Origin: Rhynochetos jubatus
Taxonomy: Eukaryota; Chordata; Aves; Eurypygiformes; Rhynochetidae
Length of the DNA stretch: 64,000 bases
NCBI GenBank assembly: GCA_027574665.1
Contig: CM050650.1
Span: 50,513,304 to 50,577,303, forward strand
Direction of reading: 5' to 3'
A program made the position numbers and the translations under genes. Shown piece by piece: positions 48,691-62,200 of the stretch. The notes below the pieces were generated by a model. That model had not been told where the DNA came from. It did not search any database and saw only the letters and a program-made list of their open reading frames with translations. Each line of letters begins with the position of its first letter. Position 1 is the first letter of the stretch.

Positions 48691-51600
48691 ACCCTCGATA
48701 AATTTACAATTTCTAGAAGCTTTCTTATGAATTTTAAAAGTCTGTTGGATAAATGAATGTGAAGTATTTGGAAAAAAAAATCAGCAATAAGGAGATAAGT
48801 AATAAGTAGAAAAAAGGAGCAATAGAATTTTTTCTCCTCATTTAGAATAAATAAGGCAGGAAAAGTAACTGCCCCACAAAAGAAATAATTTTCATGTTCT
48901 TCATATCCAGAGCAGGTTGTTATTTAATTTTTTTCAGGTAAAACGTGGTCTCCCTTGATTTAGTGGAGGTGATGCGATTGACTTCACCCCTCATTCTCTC
49001 TCCCTCTCATTTTCACCCTCCCTCATTCGCTTCCTCTTTGTCTCTTTTTCTCCTCACACATAAAATCTTTACTGTCTGGGGCAGCTCCGTTGCTAGTGAG
49101 GAATGCTGTACCTTCCATCCTTAGAAGTACAGATTTGACTCCCAGTCCTGCTCAGTCCAGTTTCCAGTGCTGTTGCCAAATAAATTGATCAGAATTTTCT
49201 TCACTTTGTACTGCTTTTCTTGTTATTAGTTTCCTACGGATCAAGTCACTTTTCCTGCTTCCATTTGTGCCTCTCCCAATCAATTCCAGTTCTTTGAAAT
49301 ACTTTTTCCACTGAGTGTATGTTGCCCATTGTGGTGTTAAACCAGCTTTGGATACTAACTGTTCTTTCTAGTCTTTCCCTTCCGCAGTGAATGAAATAAA
49401 GGTCGGTGAGGGGGTGGCGGAATGAGAAAACTACGTTTCCTTGCAGACCTGCTCTACCTGCCAACGAGCTAACACTTTCTGTCTCTCGCTGGGTGATGTG
49501 CTTCTGTACTGTTGGCCTCCTTGTTTTCTGGTCGTCTTGTACCTAACCAAGAAGCTGACCGATCTGCAGGAGGTTATAGAGCTACAGGATATTCTGCAGG
49601 TAGTGGCAGTAACCTTGTGGGGAATCTGGGGCGAATCATCTCATGTCAGACAGCTGTGCTACTGGCAGGAAAACAGCTGGGCCCTCTTGTGAGATATTGG
49701 ACTGCATGCATATCTTCATTTCAGTTCATCTATAGGTGTGTGATAATGTATAAAAGGTTATTGCCTTACTTTAGGTAATTTTGAAAAGGTATGTAAATGA
49801 TGGCAATTTTTTGGTTGATGAGGTTACACTTCTCGTGAAGAGACATGTGCATGACACCACAGTTGCTAGTTTTATGGTGGAATTAATATAAAATAGATAC
49901 CAATATTGAAACATCTTTAAACTTCAAAAACATTTCTAATACAGTTTTTCCCTATTAACTATTTGACATAAAACAGCATGATGGAAACATATAAAAGTTT
50001 TATTGTCATATATTTGGTATGCGTGATATACCAGAGCTCTGTCTTCGTGATTTGTTTCTTATGCAGCTCATCCCAAATTATCCTATAAAATATTTTTACT
50101 GTACTACCTTAGCATCTTTAACATATCCATCTATCCATTTGTATCTTTCACAGTATGCAGCATATTGTGAGTACCAAACAGATAAATGTATGCAAGTATG
50201 TTTTAAGTACAGAAAATAATAGCTACTTTCCTCTTTAACCAACATCATATAACCTTTATTCCTGCATTATTTTCGTTCCCCTAGAGGGTGATTTGGGGTC
50301 TTTGCTTACCATTCATCTTGTAGCAGTGCGTTTATTACTACAGCTTAAGCACACGTAATTTAAATTGTTTGAGCTTGAGGAAAGGAAGAATCAATCCAAT
50401 TTTAAAATACCTTAATTTTTCTACTCTCAGAATTTTATAGCAAAAAGGTCTCAATGACAGTAAATGACAATAAATAAATTGAAAATGACCAATTGGGTGT
50501 ATGTCATTGGAAACCTTATTCTTAGTGAAAGTGTTTCCTTCTTCTTTATTAATAGTTAAAAATGTAGTGCCTGTCTGTTGAATGTACTAAGATGCTCAGC
50601 TTTATAACACTGGAATTTTTATGTACTATTTTATGTAATTGTTGTTTCTGGGCAGCAAGTAGTGGAAACTGTTAGTTTTCTGAAAACAATTTTACAGATT
50701 TTTGTGCTGTCATAGGAAGATTTACAACACATTCCACTATAAAAACACAGGAAGAGAGGAAGTGGTGTTACAAAGCAGCAGAATAACAAGGGGAAGAAAG
50801 GATACAGGTAGAAATATATGCCATGCTGATGTAAACATTTCAAGACTGAGTATCAGAAGGCTAGAAGGATTGTGAGAATAGACCTGAAAGGTTTGACAGG
50901 GAGCGTTATGCTTAACTATATGGCATTTACTAAATGTGAGGGAAATTAGATGAGTGACTTAAGAAAAATCTATTATACAGCAGAGTTCACGAAGCATTTG
51001 AGGTTGTCCTACCAGGCAGGAAAGCAAGAGATATGGTGAAGGTTAAGATCTATTAGAGATGACTGCAAAAGCAAGGAAACTCAAGGAATTGGGTTGCCAA
51101 AGCATATGAATTGACAGCAACCGCTGGTAAGCTGACATTAGAAAATTTCCAGTGACTGTTGGAATTGGAAATTTTCCATGTGTTAATATAATTGGCAATG
51201 TAAGGTAACTTGGGGAGAATCTAAACAACTACATTCAGAGCATGAGACCTAAAATAAGAGGTGAATGTGTCATCGCCTTCAAGAGAGGTGCGATGGCATG
51301 CAGAAATCTACCTTACCCGTGGACCCACTTAGTGCGTCACCAGACCCAAGCGATTTCTTAAGCAGATTGTCAGCATAAAAGACTCATCCCGTGCAAAATG
51401 GTGATCTTTTTTTAAAATTAAAAAGACTGGAACTTTATTCAGTACAATTGTAAAGAAGAGAAAATAATTCCAAACTGAAGAGCAGTAATCCATGTAAATC
51501 TATTGTCTGGGAAGTGGATGGAGGAAATACTCCAGCTCCTTTACCTGACTTGAGCTAGGCTGTGAATGCATTACCTTCAACAATAAATGGAAACAAAATA

Positions 51601-54600
51601 TTAAAGTTGCTCAGCCTACTCAATGTTACTTTTATAATGAAGGAAGATACTGGGAATTGTTATCCTATAATCCATCAAGTCAGCTGAAGAAATACGCACT
51701 GCAGAATTGCATGCAGTTCTAAATAGCTTGTAGGAAACAAGATTTGGAGAGGTTGAACCAGTAACTGTTGATTTGGCGGGATATATTTTTAACCAGAAAT
51801 GTTGGCCGTATAAGCACTGTTCAGCCAGGTAAGCACATAGCCTTACTATAAATTAGAGCTATGATTTCTAATTCTGATTTCAGAAGAGTGGAGAAACTGG
51901 ATGCAGTAACACATAACCGAATTAATACCTGCACTATGTGCCTGCAATGATTTGTGCACTTGCTTTTCAGAGGACCATTCTGTAAATGCCATCCTTTATC
52001 ACTGCAGAGGTAATAAAAGCAGCATCCCCAGAAGTGTTCATTTCCGATGGAATTCTTTGCTGATCTCATCTATTTAAGTGAATGCAAATGAAAGGTCTTT
52101 CTGCTGTTTTTCTGAGGGATTGATGCATTTTTGACTGGGGAGCACTGCACAGTGTCAGTCTCCAGAAACAAATGGAGGAAGATTGACACAGAATGGGTTC
52201 ATACCTCAAGTAGCCACAGGATTTAATCTCCTTGCATCTCTGGGTGTGTATGTGTCAGTCACAAAGTAGTCTGTGAATTACTTACCTCCTGACATAATTC
52301 AAATCTCTCAGAAATGTTATTTTTCTTTTAAAAAGAAGGATTGACTTTGCAAGGCCCCTGTGGGCTATAGAAAAATATTGAAAAAATTGCTGTCGATAAA
52401 TAAATGAAATGTGGAACTGGAGAGAGAGTTCACGTCTATGGAAACTTTAATATGTTCTGCTGTTTCACTGCATTAGGAGACATGCTACTTGCATTGTAAG
52501 GCAATTTGGTGTGATGTATTGTATATGTAGAATTAAAGCTAAATATTGAACATTCCTAAGAATGTTCAGCAGAGATCAGTAACAGCCCCGCGGGATACAT
52601 ACTAGCTCACAGTAAGGCCAGTAGCTGCAGTTTTAAAGTTGCACTGTTCTGGAGACTTACTAGTCAGCACCAGGGTTTCTAGTGCTGCTTACATGAGAGA
52701 AGTTGCATTGGAGTTTAGAGAAGAGAGGATTTGAGAGAGAAATAACCTTTCCTAAACTAAGAGAAAGATGAGGTGTGCTTTTAAGGCTTGTTTTGTCATT
52801 GCTCCCTTTGAAATCTCTTTATGGTAGCTTTGTTCTGTCCTTTTTAAAATGGCTTTGGTGTGCTGACATTTGAAAAGGTGCCTTCCAGGAATGGAATGCG
52901 AGGTCTTGTTGCTGAAGAGTTGTGTGTCACATCCTGTCTTTAATATACTACAGGGAAGAGGCTGAAGTATGTATTTTACTGTCTGTATAACTCAGTATTC
53001 CTCATAATTCTGTAGCTCTATGTTGTTTTGAAGATGACTACTTCCATTTTCTTGAGTAAAATGGAACTTCAAAGAAATTGTTTACTTGGATGTGTCAGGC
53101 TGGTAAGTTGCCTGTGTAAGTCAGGAACAGCTTGAGACATGCACTTACATTTCTGATAGAAATTTATTTATACTAATTGATCTTTTTTTTTCATTGACAT
53201 AGTAAGTTACATCCATGTAATTCGATTATATCAGGGTGGGTTAATTAATTTCCAGCCTTTCATCCTGGAATGTGATCTGCAGGTTTTGAGCTGCAAGAGG
53301 CCCTACAACCTGCTGTTATGAGTCCAAATAATCCCTTACAGTACTATCTGCCAATATTGCTGCTTTTCTGCTTTAGTCTACTGTTACGTAGACTATGTTA
53401 GGGGTTCTTTCTTGTGTTGCCAAGATACATTGACTGTGGAAGAAAAAGTACTCAGGACACCCTGCTTATTCACCTTTCATTCAGACATAGTTCTGTTTTG
53501 TTGATCTCAAACGTGTTTGCTGTAGTCAAGATTTCATCCAGTGCAGAGTCCAGGCTCACAATCTGAGGTCTCACGGACCGGTCTTTTGGAAACTTCCTTC
53601 CTTGTGGGTGAATGAGTGCAAATGAAACTTCATTCTTTTTTGCAAACTTTCATCTAGAATTGTGGGCTTTGATATTTTTGTTTGTTTTGTACTTTACCTC
53701 TTCTGCAATTCTTTATGTGAGATAGGTCAAATGCTGCACGTAAAGCAGTGTTTGTGTTTTAAACTGAATGTTCTGCAGAAGAACCGAGGTGCTGTGTTCT
53801 CCCCTCCTGCCTACAGCAGTCTTGTTTTTTAGTTCAGTGGGAAGGTGTGTGTTTTATTGTGCATTATGTCAGTAGGTAATAACTAAAGCTTACTGTTAGT
53901 TTATTTTCAGCTGTTAGTTTTGAAACAATAAAACAACAGCTGGAAAGCAAAAGCATACATTAATGATGACTGCATATGTGAAGATGCCTGCTTTAGGCAG
54001 TAAAACTGGACAGATAATACTGCCAAAGGTTGAATCTCTGTATGCCCTTGACTTTCTTTCTTACTACAGAGCTAATTACTGAAGTCCTCTGACAACCTAA
54101 TTTTGATTAATCTGTATGATTAGGATGTTTTGGAGGTTGAAAGTAATAGACCACAGAGTTAATTGAACTTCATGCAAAAGAAGCTCAAACTGATAGGACC
54201 TCCCGATTCAGTTTGTTATACAGCAGTCAGTCACTGTACCAAAACTTCCCTTTGCATCTCCAGCCACTCAGCACTACACAGTGGATCACCACTGATTTCC
54301 TGCTGTCTCAAAGGACTGTCCTGCTGATGCAGAACATGACATCTCAGGATACTCAGGAGGGGAGCACAGAGATCTAGTTCATGCTCAGTGAGTTTGAGAG
54401 ACAGAACACTGCTAGATTAGCAGAATATGCAGATTAGATATAAAGAGACGGTGTATGTAGTAATAAGGCTCTTCCCATTTTCTAGCCAAGCACAGGTACG
54501 TAGGTGTCAGCTCGGGTAAGGAGTGCACTCGTTTTTATTCAAGCTGCAGTGCGGTCTTGGAGTGCATGAAAATGGATCTTTTTGGTTGAAAAGAAGATGC

Positions 54601-55884
54601 CCTCCAGCTGCTAGTGGCATTCAGTCTATGGAATCTGACTGAAGAGATTCTGAAATAGAAGCCCTCTGAAGTGCCCATTTTGTGGATGTTGGGTCCTCAC
54701 TATCAGTTGTCAGCTCCGCAGACTTGCTCTTGCTGGGCGTCACTACTTACTGAGACAGCTATAGCCACTCCTCAGTGAGAGCTGCTCATGTGAAGAGGGA
54801 CTGCTCATCATCTTCATGATCATCTCTCTCAAAAGTTTCCAAACAACGTTGAGGAAGAATGAAGTTAATGCAATATATTTCGTAGTTAAAGATAAGCTTC
54901 AGGATAGGTTCATCATTTTTCTACATGTTCCTAAAGTTTGGTCTTTCACTTGTGTTCAAAGCAAGCATGTTGAGTCAGTGTTCACCAACTTGTAAAGAAA
55001 ATTATATCATAAATTACTCCATAGAATGCAGTACTATGTCACTGTTTTCTCCCTCAAACTGTAATGTATTTGTGGTAGGTGTTATACTCAGATACACTCA
55101 AAATTGCATAGTTAGTCTTTCTTGTGGTTATTATACTGTTGTGTTCTAAGGCCCCATCAAAGAGTTGCAATTTCATCAGTGTTAAACAAAACAGGCATTT
55201 TTACATCTGATGGCAGAATTTGTTTCCCTACCTTTTGACTCTTCTGACAGATACTGAGAATTAAATAATCTGTTGAAACAGTTTGATTTCTGAATGAAAG
55301 TTCTGCAAACCTCCCTCATGTTACAAACCTGGGAAAAATAGGGCTCCAAAATATGTAAGGCATAGTCTAATGTTCCAGGTGATGTCTTGGAGGAAGTGGT
55401 TCTGTGTCTGATTAAAGGTTCAGTTGTTGATTTTTAGATTTTCTAAATATGTTACATAACCTGTCCTTCAGAAAACAAACACTTTTTCCTGCCATTGCCA
55501 AAACCCCCATTCTTGTTAGTTTTAGAATTCAAAGTTACATTTGGACTGTTGTATTTTATAGCTGATTCTGCTTATCTCAGTTCTGTATTTCCAGTCTTCC
55601 CTAACTCACTGAACACCAAAGATTTCCACAGAGAAATAACTGTGGATTTGTTGCTTGTACATTAAGAAAACTATCTGAAAATATTTTCAAAGTGTTGCAG
55701 AAAAAACACATTGACTCACTGTATGCTAGTGATTTAATTGCGAGTGCAGATTTGATGAGTTTGTTTCATACAATTATTATAGGTACCAACTCTTTATAGT
55801 TTTTTGTTGAGGATGCCATGCTTTCAAAACAATGTGAATGTATGTCCAGACAGTATATAGAACGTAATCTTCTTAGCATTGTAG
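48691..55884. other. Intron 2 segment, no gene recognised
   Basis: About 7 kb of AT-rich intron. A perfect 9-bp-arm inverted repeat is at 52547-52568. A purine-biased stretch at 50740-51240 and a moderately CpG-bearing stretch at 51240-51400 are unassigned. No coding similarity. Confidence 0.55.
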
Positions 55885-56079
55885 TGTTTTACTGGGTTTT
55901 CATGTAAGGTTTTGGTAGTGCCGGGGGCTACAGGGGTGGCTTCTGTGAGAAGTCGCTGGAAGGCTCCCCAGTGCTTGCTAGAGCCAATGCCAGCCGGCTC
56001 CAAGATGGACCCACCGCCGGCCAAGGCTGAGCCCATCAGTGGTGGTGGTAGCACCTCTGGGGCAACGTGTTTAAGAAGG
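55885..56079 (+). mobile_element. LTR fragment (U3 start) of the same ERVK-like family as 47751-48690
   Basis: Begins tgttttactgggttttcatg and carries gttttggtagtgccgggggc, ctacaggggtggcttctgtg, agccggctccaagatggacc and caaggctgagcccatcagtg. This is the complement of the right end of the LTR at 47751-48690, with better preserved text. It breaks off at gtgtttaagaagg (TATA-like), where a different LTR fragment begins. It is therefore a truncated copy, about 195 bp, oriented along PRKN. Confidence 0.82.
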
Positions 56080-56150
56080 TATTGTGGTTTAACCTCAGCT
56101 AGCAATTAATTACCACACAGTTGGTCACTCACCTTCCCCAACACACACAC
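56080..56150 (-). mobile_element. Short fragment of ERVL-like LTR terminus, inverted against the preceding LTR
   Basis: tattgtggtttaacctcagc followed by tagcaattaattaccacaca and gttggtcactcaccttcccc parallels the left end of the LTR at 58662-59256 (tgtcgtggtttaaccccagt...). By analogy this is the 3' end of an antisense LTR. Similarity is lost in the following CA-rich tract. Confidence 0.75.
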
Positions 56151-56172
56151 ACCACACACACCACCACCCCCA
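56138..56172. repeat. CA-rich microsatellite
   Basis: Perfect and imperfect CA/CCA units (acacacacacaccacacaca...) directly at the broken end of the LTR fragment. Confidence 0.85.
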
Positions 56173-58661
56173 GTAGTAACTGTTTTCCTGGGGTCTTAAT
56201 AGAAGTATAAACTTAAGAAGAAAAAAAAAATAGAATATTTCATGTTGTTATTAATAACATGTTCCAGTTTCCTTTTAATGCTTCTTATGCATTACTAGTT
56301 CTAATAAGATCAAGCTTAGTTGTTTCAATTTGGATTCTTTTCATGCCTCAGAAACTAATGGTGTTCAAATTTCAGATAAGCAGGACAAACAAAGCTTTTA
56401 GGTAGGAGTTACACTGCTCGAAATTGGAAGCAATCGTCTCCTCATCCATTTTATGCTGACTTTCATTGCTAACGGTTTTCAAGACGAGAAGACATGGAAT
56501 CAAGTTCTAGAATATAATACTCCATTTTACTCTGTGCTTCATCACATAGCTGAGAACCATATAAATGAAATCTCGTATTCTGACTTAACATGGGATTATC
56601 TGGAAACAGTTGTATTTCCTCAAATATTTATTTGAAATATGGTTTTAACAGAACAGAGCAATTGCTCAAAATAAATGTAACCAGACACAGAATAATTTGG
56701 GACTATCTGGAATTCCTAAGTCCTTAACACCTGAGCCATCAGGCAGCTCATGCTTCTGTCATACCCAAACAGCAGGAGCAACTCATCACGGCAAAGTAGC
56801 ATCTCCTTCCCGTGTCTGGAAAGTCTAGAAACCTCTAACAGATGTACCATATGTACATAATTGCTGCTGGAGGTGCAGAGAGTAAAAATACTCACACCAT
56901 GCCCTGGTTTATCCCATTTTTGACGATAGAGTGCATTGCATTTGCAATGTGAAGTGTGTAATAGCTGATAGTATATTTTGCCTCCTAACTACAAGAACAA
57001 AATTCAAGATAAATTTTAATTTAATGAATTTTAAATAGCTTTAAATAGAATGAATCAGGCAAAAATGTTTGCATATTTTGCTTGAAAGATCGTTTTTTTC
57101 CAAGGAAGTCTCCAAATCGGTTGACAGTTTCTGGATGTACAAAATGTAATTTTAGACAATTTCAGAGTACTACAAGCTGATAATATTTTAGCATGTTTTG
57201 CTGCAAATATCTAATGCATAAGAAGACAGACTTGGTAAATGCCAAGAGGAAAACAGTTTAGAAAATAGTGAAATTTATGAAATATGAATGAGATCTGTAT
57301 GTCTGTTATAAACAAACAAAACTATAATTTGTTGCTGCATGCTCGTAGCTAACTCTTTCCTGAACTAATAAACGCCAGCTAAATTGCTGACCTGAGTCAC
57401 TTACTCCATAATCCAACCACACTCCATACGAAGAAACTCCTCAATTGCTCATCCTCCTTCCTGTTTTAATTTTCAGTATATGATGTATCTCTTCAGTTCA
57501 TTACTAATTCATTGAAATCGTTAATTTCCGACAAATATTGTCTCCAAGTTGGGAGAATAGTTGCATAATTTACACTATTTATTTTACTTCTGCAATGTCT
57601 GGAACAACAAATGCTGTGTTGGAAGTGTTGGGTGACTTTTTTACCTTAATTCATTGACAGGAGCAAATTTGAAGAACATGCAGACTTTAGGTAGCCTTTG
57701 AAGAACGTGTAAAATTATCTGGGTAACTGCAAGAGCTATTGTAATATTATGTTCCGAGGCAATATACATACCATAGGTTTTATCTGGATGTCATTTTTTC
57801 AGATAAAGGTATGTCACTCCTTTACTATTTCTCTTCAGTTTAGGAAACTTCATGTCAAAATACTAAAGTGCCCTTTTGGAAACAGCTTAAATCCTGCTCA
57901 TTTCTTTTCAAAATGTTTGGTGTTTAAAATATCACCCAGTGACTGAATGCATCTCATATTGTCTCCACTGGGTATTTCTCTGCAAAAAGAAAAAATGTCA
58001 TATATTTTAAATCTTGCTGCCACACTTGAGCAGTTAAGCATATAAAAGAAAGAAATATATACTTAGGAATTATTTTATACTTGGATGAGATTTTTAAATC
58101 ACTAGAATGTAACAGGTAGTGTACCCATTACTTCCACATTCTAAGTGAATGGTCTACTTCCAGTATATGAAAATGTTGTTTTGGTTTTGCTTGCCTCACT
58201 TTTGAGATGGTTGAAACTAAACTATAAAACCTTAGGAGCTTGAATAAAAAGATCCATGTGGGAATTTGACTTGCTATTATCTTATTTGGCAGAATTTTTC
58301 TGAGTAGATAAAGTCTGAGACAGTATTATAAAAATTTAAATCCTTAGAGCAAAATACCAAAGCTCAGGATCTGGCAGAAAGACCAAACTAAGCCTTGAAT
58401 TGAAAATGATAGGGATGGTGGAAGATAACTGAAATTCATGCTTCTTTCTGTGATCCCATTCAGGCTCTCTTTCTTTGTTAAAAACAAAAAAAAAATGCTG
58501 CAGCATTTCTTACAAAGGTCTAAGTAGATTTCTACATGTATCAGTCGTTATGTGGTATATAGTTGTCACCCTTCAAATGTGACCTCTGCTAATTAAAAAT
58601 AACTGAAGAAGGATTTTATTTTGTTACTCATATACAGAGAGCGTGATGTTCTCTGTCTGCT
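56173..58661. other. Intron 2 segment, no gene recognised
   Basis: AT-rich intron with no coding similarity. The short block ctgaactaataaacgccagc (57359-57378) resembles a retroviral poly(A) region, but it lacks any surrounding LTR text. Confidence 0.55.
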
Positions 58662-59256
58662 TGTCGTGGTTTAACCCCAGTCAGCAATCAAGCGTCACTG
58701 AGCTGCTTGCTCACCTACCCTCTCCCCTGGTGGGACTGGGGAGAGAATTGGAGGAAGAAGATAAGAGAACTCATGGGTTGAGATAAGAACAGTTTAATAA
58801 CTGAAAGTAAATGAACTAAAATAGTGATACTACTACTACTACTAATTATAATAATATTTAATGAAAAAAGGAAAACAAACCAAACTAAAAAAGCAATGGG
58901 GTAAAATAAAAATGCTACAACCTTTCATCATCGGTCAGCTGATGCTCAGCCAGTCCCTGAGCAGTGATTCCCCTCCCAGCCAACTCCCCCAACTTACCTA
59001 CCAACCACGATGCTTGGTAGTGTGAAATACCCCTTTGTTCAGTTTGGTCAGCCATCTGGGCTGTGTCTTTACAAGCAGCTGGGAGGACAGGGACAGTATG
59101 AGAAACTGGAAAAGTCCTTAGTTTAGTATAAACATTGATTGGTAACAACTAAACACATCAGTATGTTGTCAACATTCTTCTCAGCACAAATCCAAAACAT
59201 AGCCTCAAGCTAGCTGCTGTGAAAAAATTAACTCTATCCCAGCCAAAACCAGCGCA
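58662..59256 (-). mobile_element. Solo LTR of an endogenous retrovirus (ERVL-like), apparently antisense to PRKN
   Basis: Left end tgtcgtggtttaaccccagt and right end ctctatcccagccaaaacca followed by gcgca match both termini of a widespread avian LTR, which has TG...CA ends. Internal landmarks are gggttgagataagaacagtt, a (TACTAC)n/ATTATT run at about 58828-58850, ctcagccagtccctgagcag, gtgaaatacccctttgttca and gtttagtataaacattg. Read on the minus strand it has an ATTAAA signal near 58800 and a decayed TATA region near 58960. The flanking pentamers ctgct and ctatg do not form a convincing duplication. No internal viral genes. The family name is recalled, not searched. Confidence 0.88.
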
Positions 59257-62200
59257 CTATGGCATTAAAACCTAACCTCCTAAATAACTTCTCTTCAGTG
59301 CTTGCTCCCTTTTCAATCAATAAAAGAAACACAGCAATCAAAAAAGTAACAATATAAGTTTTCCTGCTCCAAACACTGTTTTCTTTCAAAACAAACATGG
59401 GCACGCGTGAATGAACTCTGCTTCAGTGAAATGTTCTTCAGACCTGAATCCCCCAGCCCATCAAGGCAAAACGTGAGTTAAGGTTTTAGTAAGTTAACAT
59501 GTGGTCTTGTCCTTTTAAGTAGCTAACTAAATGCAAGAGCTAAAAATAGATTAAGATTATTTTAGGGCCCATATGGGAGGCACTTTGGCCCACTTCAGTA
59601 GAATTAGCTCTTAGAAATTCCTCCACTAAGCTCTGCTTTCTGGAGCTCGTGTTGCGTCTTTTCTCAGGGCCTTCGTTCCCCAGACTTGCCTCAGCAGATA
59701 GCATCATTATCTCCTGTTCCTCTTTCCACTTCAGCCTGGCCAGTCTTAAAATACTTACTTGATGTGCTTATACCCTGACTGTTCTTCTTGCACCTATGGC
59801 ATGTAGGTTTCTGGCAAATATTCTTCCAGTTTGTCACAATAAATGTGTTTATGTTGAGTAATTATGGAGTTATGTACTTTTTGATCCAGCATAAACTGTT
59901 CCTCATTATACAATCTTTAGAAAATATACATTAAAAATGTATTTTTTCTATGTGCTGAATGTCTTTCTGTGTCAACGTTGGCTATTGTCTGGATGGCATA
60001 ATGCTGTTCAGTCTCTGATTTCTAATAGCAGGCATTAACACTGATTGCCATCAATTGCTTCTTAGTTATTAGCAAATGTCAGGGAATAGGAATGTGGTCC
60101 TTAGTGTTCCACAGTAAAACAAATACTAATGCATGCAGAAATACTATTATACCGAGCATTTACAATTTCCTAATATATTTTAAGCAAAAAGTCTTTTGAC
60201 AGTGTATCTTCCTATTTCCATAATGACTTTCCCCTTTTATGCCAGATCCTGGCATTACATATCACATTCTCCAGTTTACCAGGCAGTCATTATCTTGCAG
60301 GTCGGCACACACTTAAGTATGTCACTGATTTCAAGGACTAGCACTCCTTGTTTACAGGATGACTCCAATATGCAGTGTAAGTCACTGGGCGTCTTTACAT
60401 GTTGAGAGCGTAGAGGAGCATTCTGCTTTTTCCAGCTCAGTCAGCAATTTCTCAGCAAACAAACAGCTTAATGATCTCTGCATCTACAAGCTGAGCATCC
60501 TATGTTAGGTGAGAGGAAAAAGACAACAGTGCCCAAGGTGCTACAGGTATGAGCTGTGGGAAGACTGCCAATGAATAAAACTTCAGCTTCAGAAACAAGG
60601 GATGAAGAAACAGCCACTGGAAAATTGCCACAGTCTGCTTTCTGGACTATTCTAACTTAGAATCTCCTGTTTTGTTCTCCACCTTTATTCTGTAGGTCGG
60701 AGTATTCCACTGAGAATCCATCTCTTCAAGTTGCACATGATCAAGTTTGAGAGTTGCAAGAGTCCTCCCTGGATTTTAAGTACAGGCATTAGTAATGCAA
60801 TGTTTTGTTTCTTCTTTCCCAGTCGTCTCACATGAATTTAAACTTGATAAGACAAACTTAATGCCTGCAAAACTGTTCTAAGGAAATCCATGGGATTTTT
60901 TTTCCATTAAGAGTTATGCTCAGGGATAAGATGGTATTTCAAGCCACTTGCTGTGAGCCACCTATTTGAGAGTATTATCTGGGTTAGATGAAGTTTCTTC
61001 TCAACTCTACATTACTTGTTTTATTAAATTAATATTTCTTCTCTAAGTACTATGTCATTATTCTAGAACATTACTGTACGATTATATGAGTGATGAAGAT
61101 GGTACTTTGTTGTGCTTTACTGAGTGCTTGAAATCCCAGTAGTTGACTTTATCTTGTTCTTTCATTGTGATAATCATACAATTCTTAATGTGCTTCCAAG
61201 CTGCTCTAGCACACAGCACAAATTCCATTCTCGATCACAATTATCTATTATAAATTCCATGATCTATCTATTCTATGTTAACGCATTGATGGGCCTGTGA
61301 TTATTGCTTTTCATTATTACAAGAAAGGCATGAATTTGATTCTTATTCCTGTCTTGTTCCCTGAAGTAGTAAATCTCTGCAATCCTGCACAATTAGTAAC
61401 CTCAACAATGGTGGGAAGAATAAGATAGAAGCACTTTTCCTCACTCCCTACTGATGATACAGCCTCTTAGGAAGCCATGTTAAGGAATTCTTAGAAATGG
61501 GATTCCATACTAGCCATCTTCATAGAAGAAAGTTTGTTTAGGATGTAGATTGGGAAAGAATCCTATAGTGGAAGGTCACTCCAGACCTTCCATGAGTGCC
61601 CTATGGCTAGAGACTGCAGAGTGATGGCAAGCTCCTGGGACTGTAGTCCTTTCATTAATGAAGAATCCCTTTTCTGCCTTTACTGCTATTCCTTCCCATG
61701 CAAATTGGCTGGGCCCAGCACCTGTTGTCTGGAACATTTCAGACATAAATCGACTTTATGTCTGAACTCCCACTTTCCACTGAAATTTTCCTGCACTGAC
61801 CAAGCAGACTTTATGAACAATTTCAACAGTTTAAACCCCTTTTCTTCATTAACTCTTTAAACTGACAACCTTTTAGGGATCAACCCTTGAGTTGCTGTCT
61901 AAAACAGAAATAATACAGTTAGATAGGCCTCCCTATGGTTATTCTGCCCATCTTTCATTCATCAGCCATCCCCTTCCCTGTTTCTTTTCAAGAATCTTTC
62001 TCATGAGGGTCTGTTTCATTGGCAGGTCCTTGCATGAGTACCTCCTACAAAGGTGATTAGAGCACCGTTAAAAAAGATGAGTGTCATTCTTTGGAAGCTT
62101 GCAGGTGGTGACCCTGTGCACCGGGAAGACCCCTGGCTGAGAAGGAAGATAGGCTTGTGCTCTGAACCTGTAAAAGGCTCTTCTGAAACAGAGGGCAGAG

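Noticed and set aside
57359..57378. ctgaactaataaacgccagc as an LTR poly(A) region
   Set aside because: Only this short block resembles a retroviral R/U5; no LTR termini or other LTR text surround it.
61557..61610. ggaaggtcactccagacctt as a CR1 tail
   Set aside because: Only a vague resemblance; the adjoining CR1 landmarks (atctagt, ccaaccc, attctgtg) are absent.
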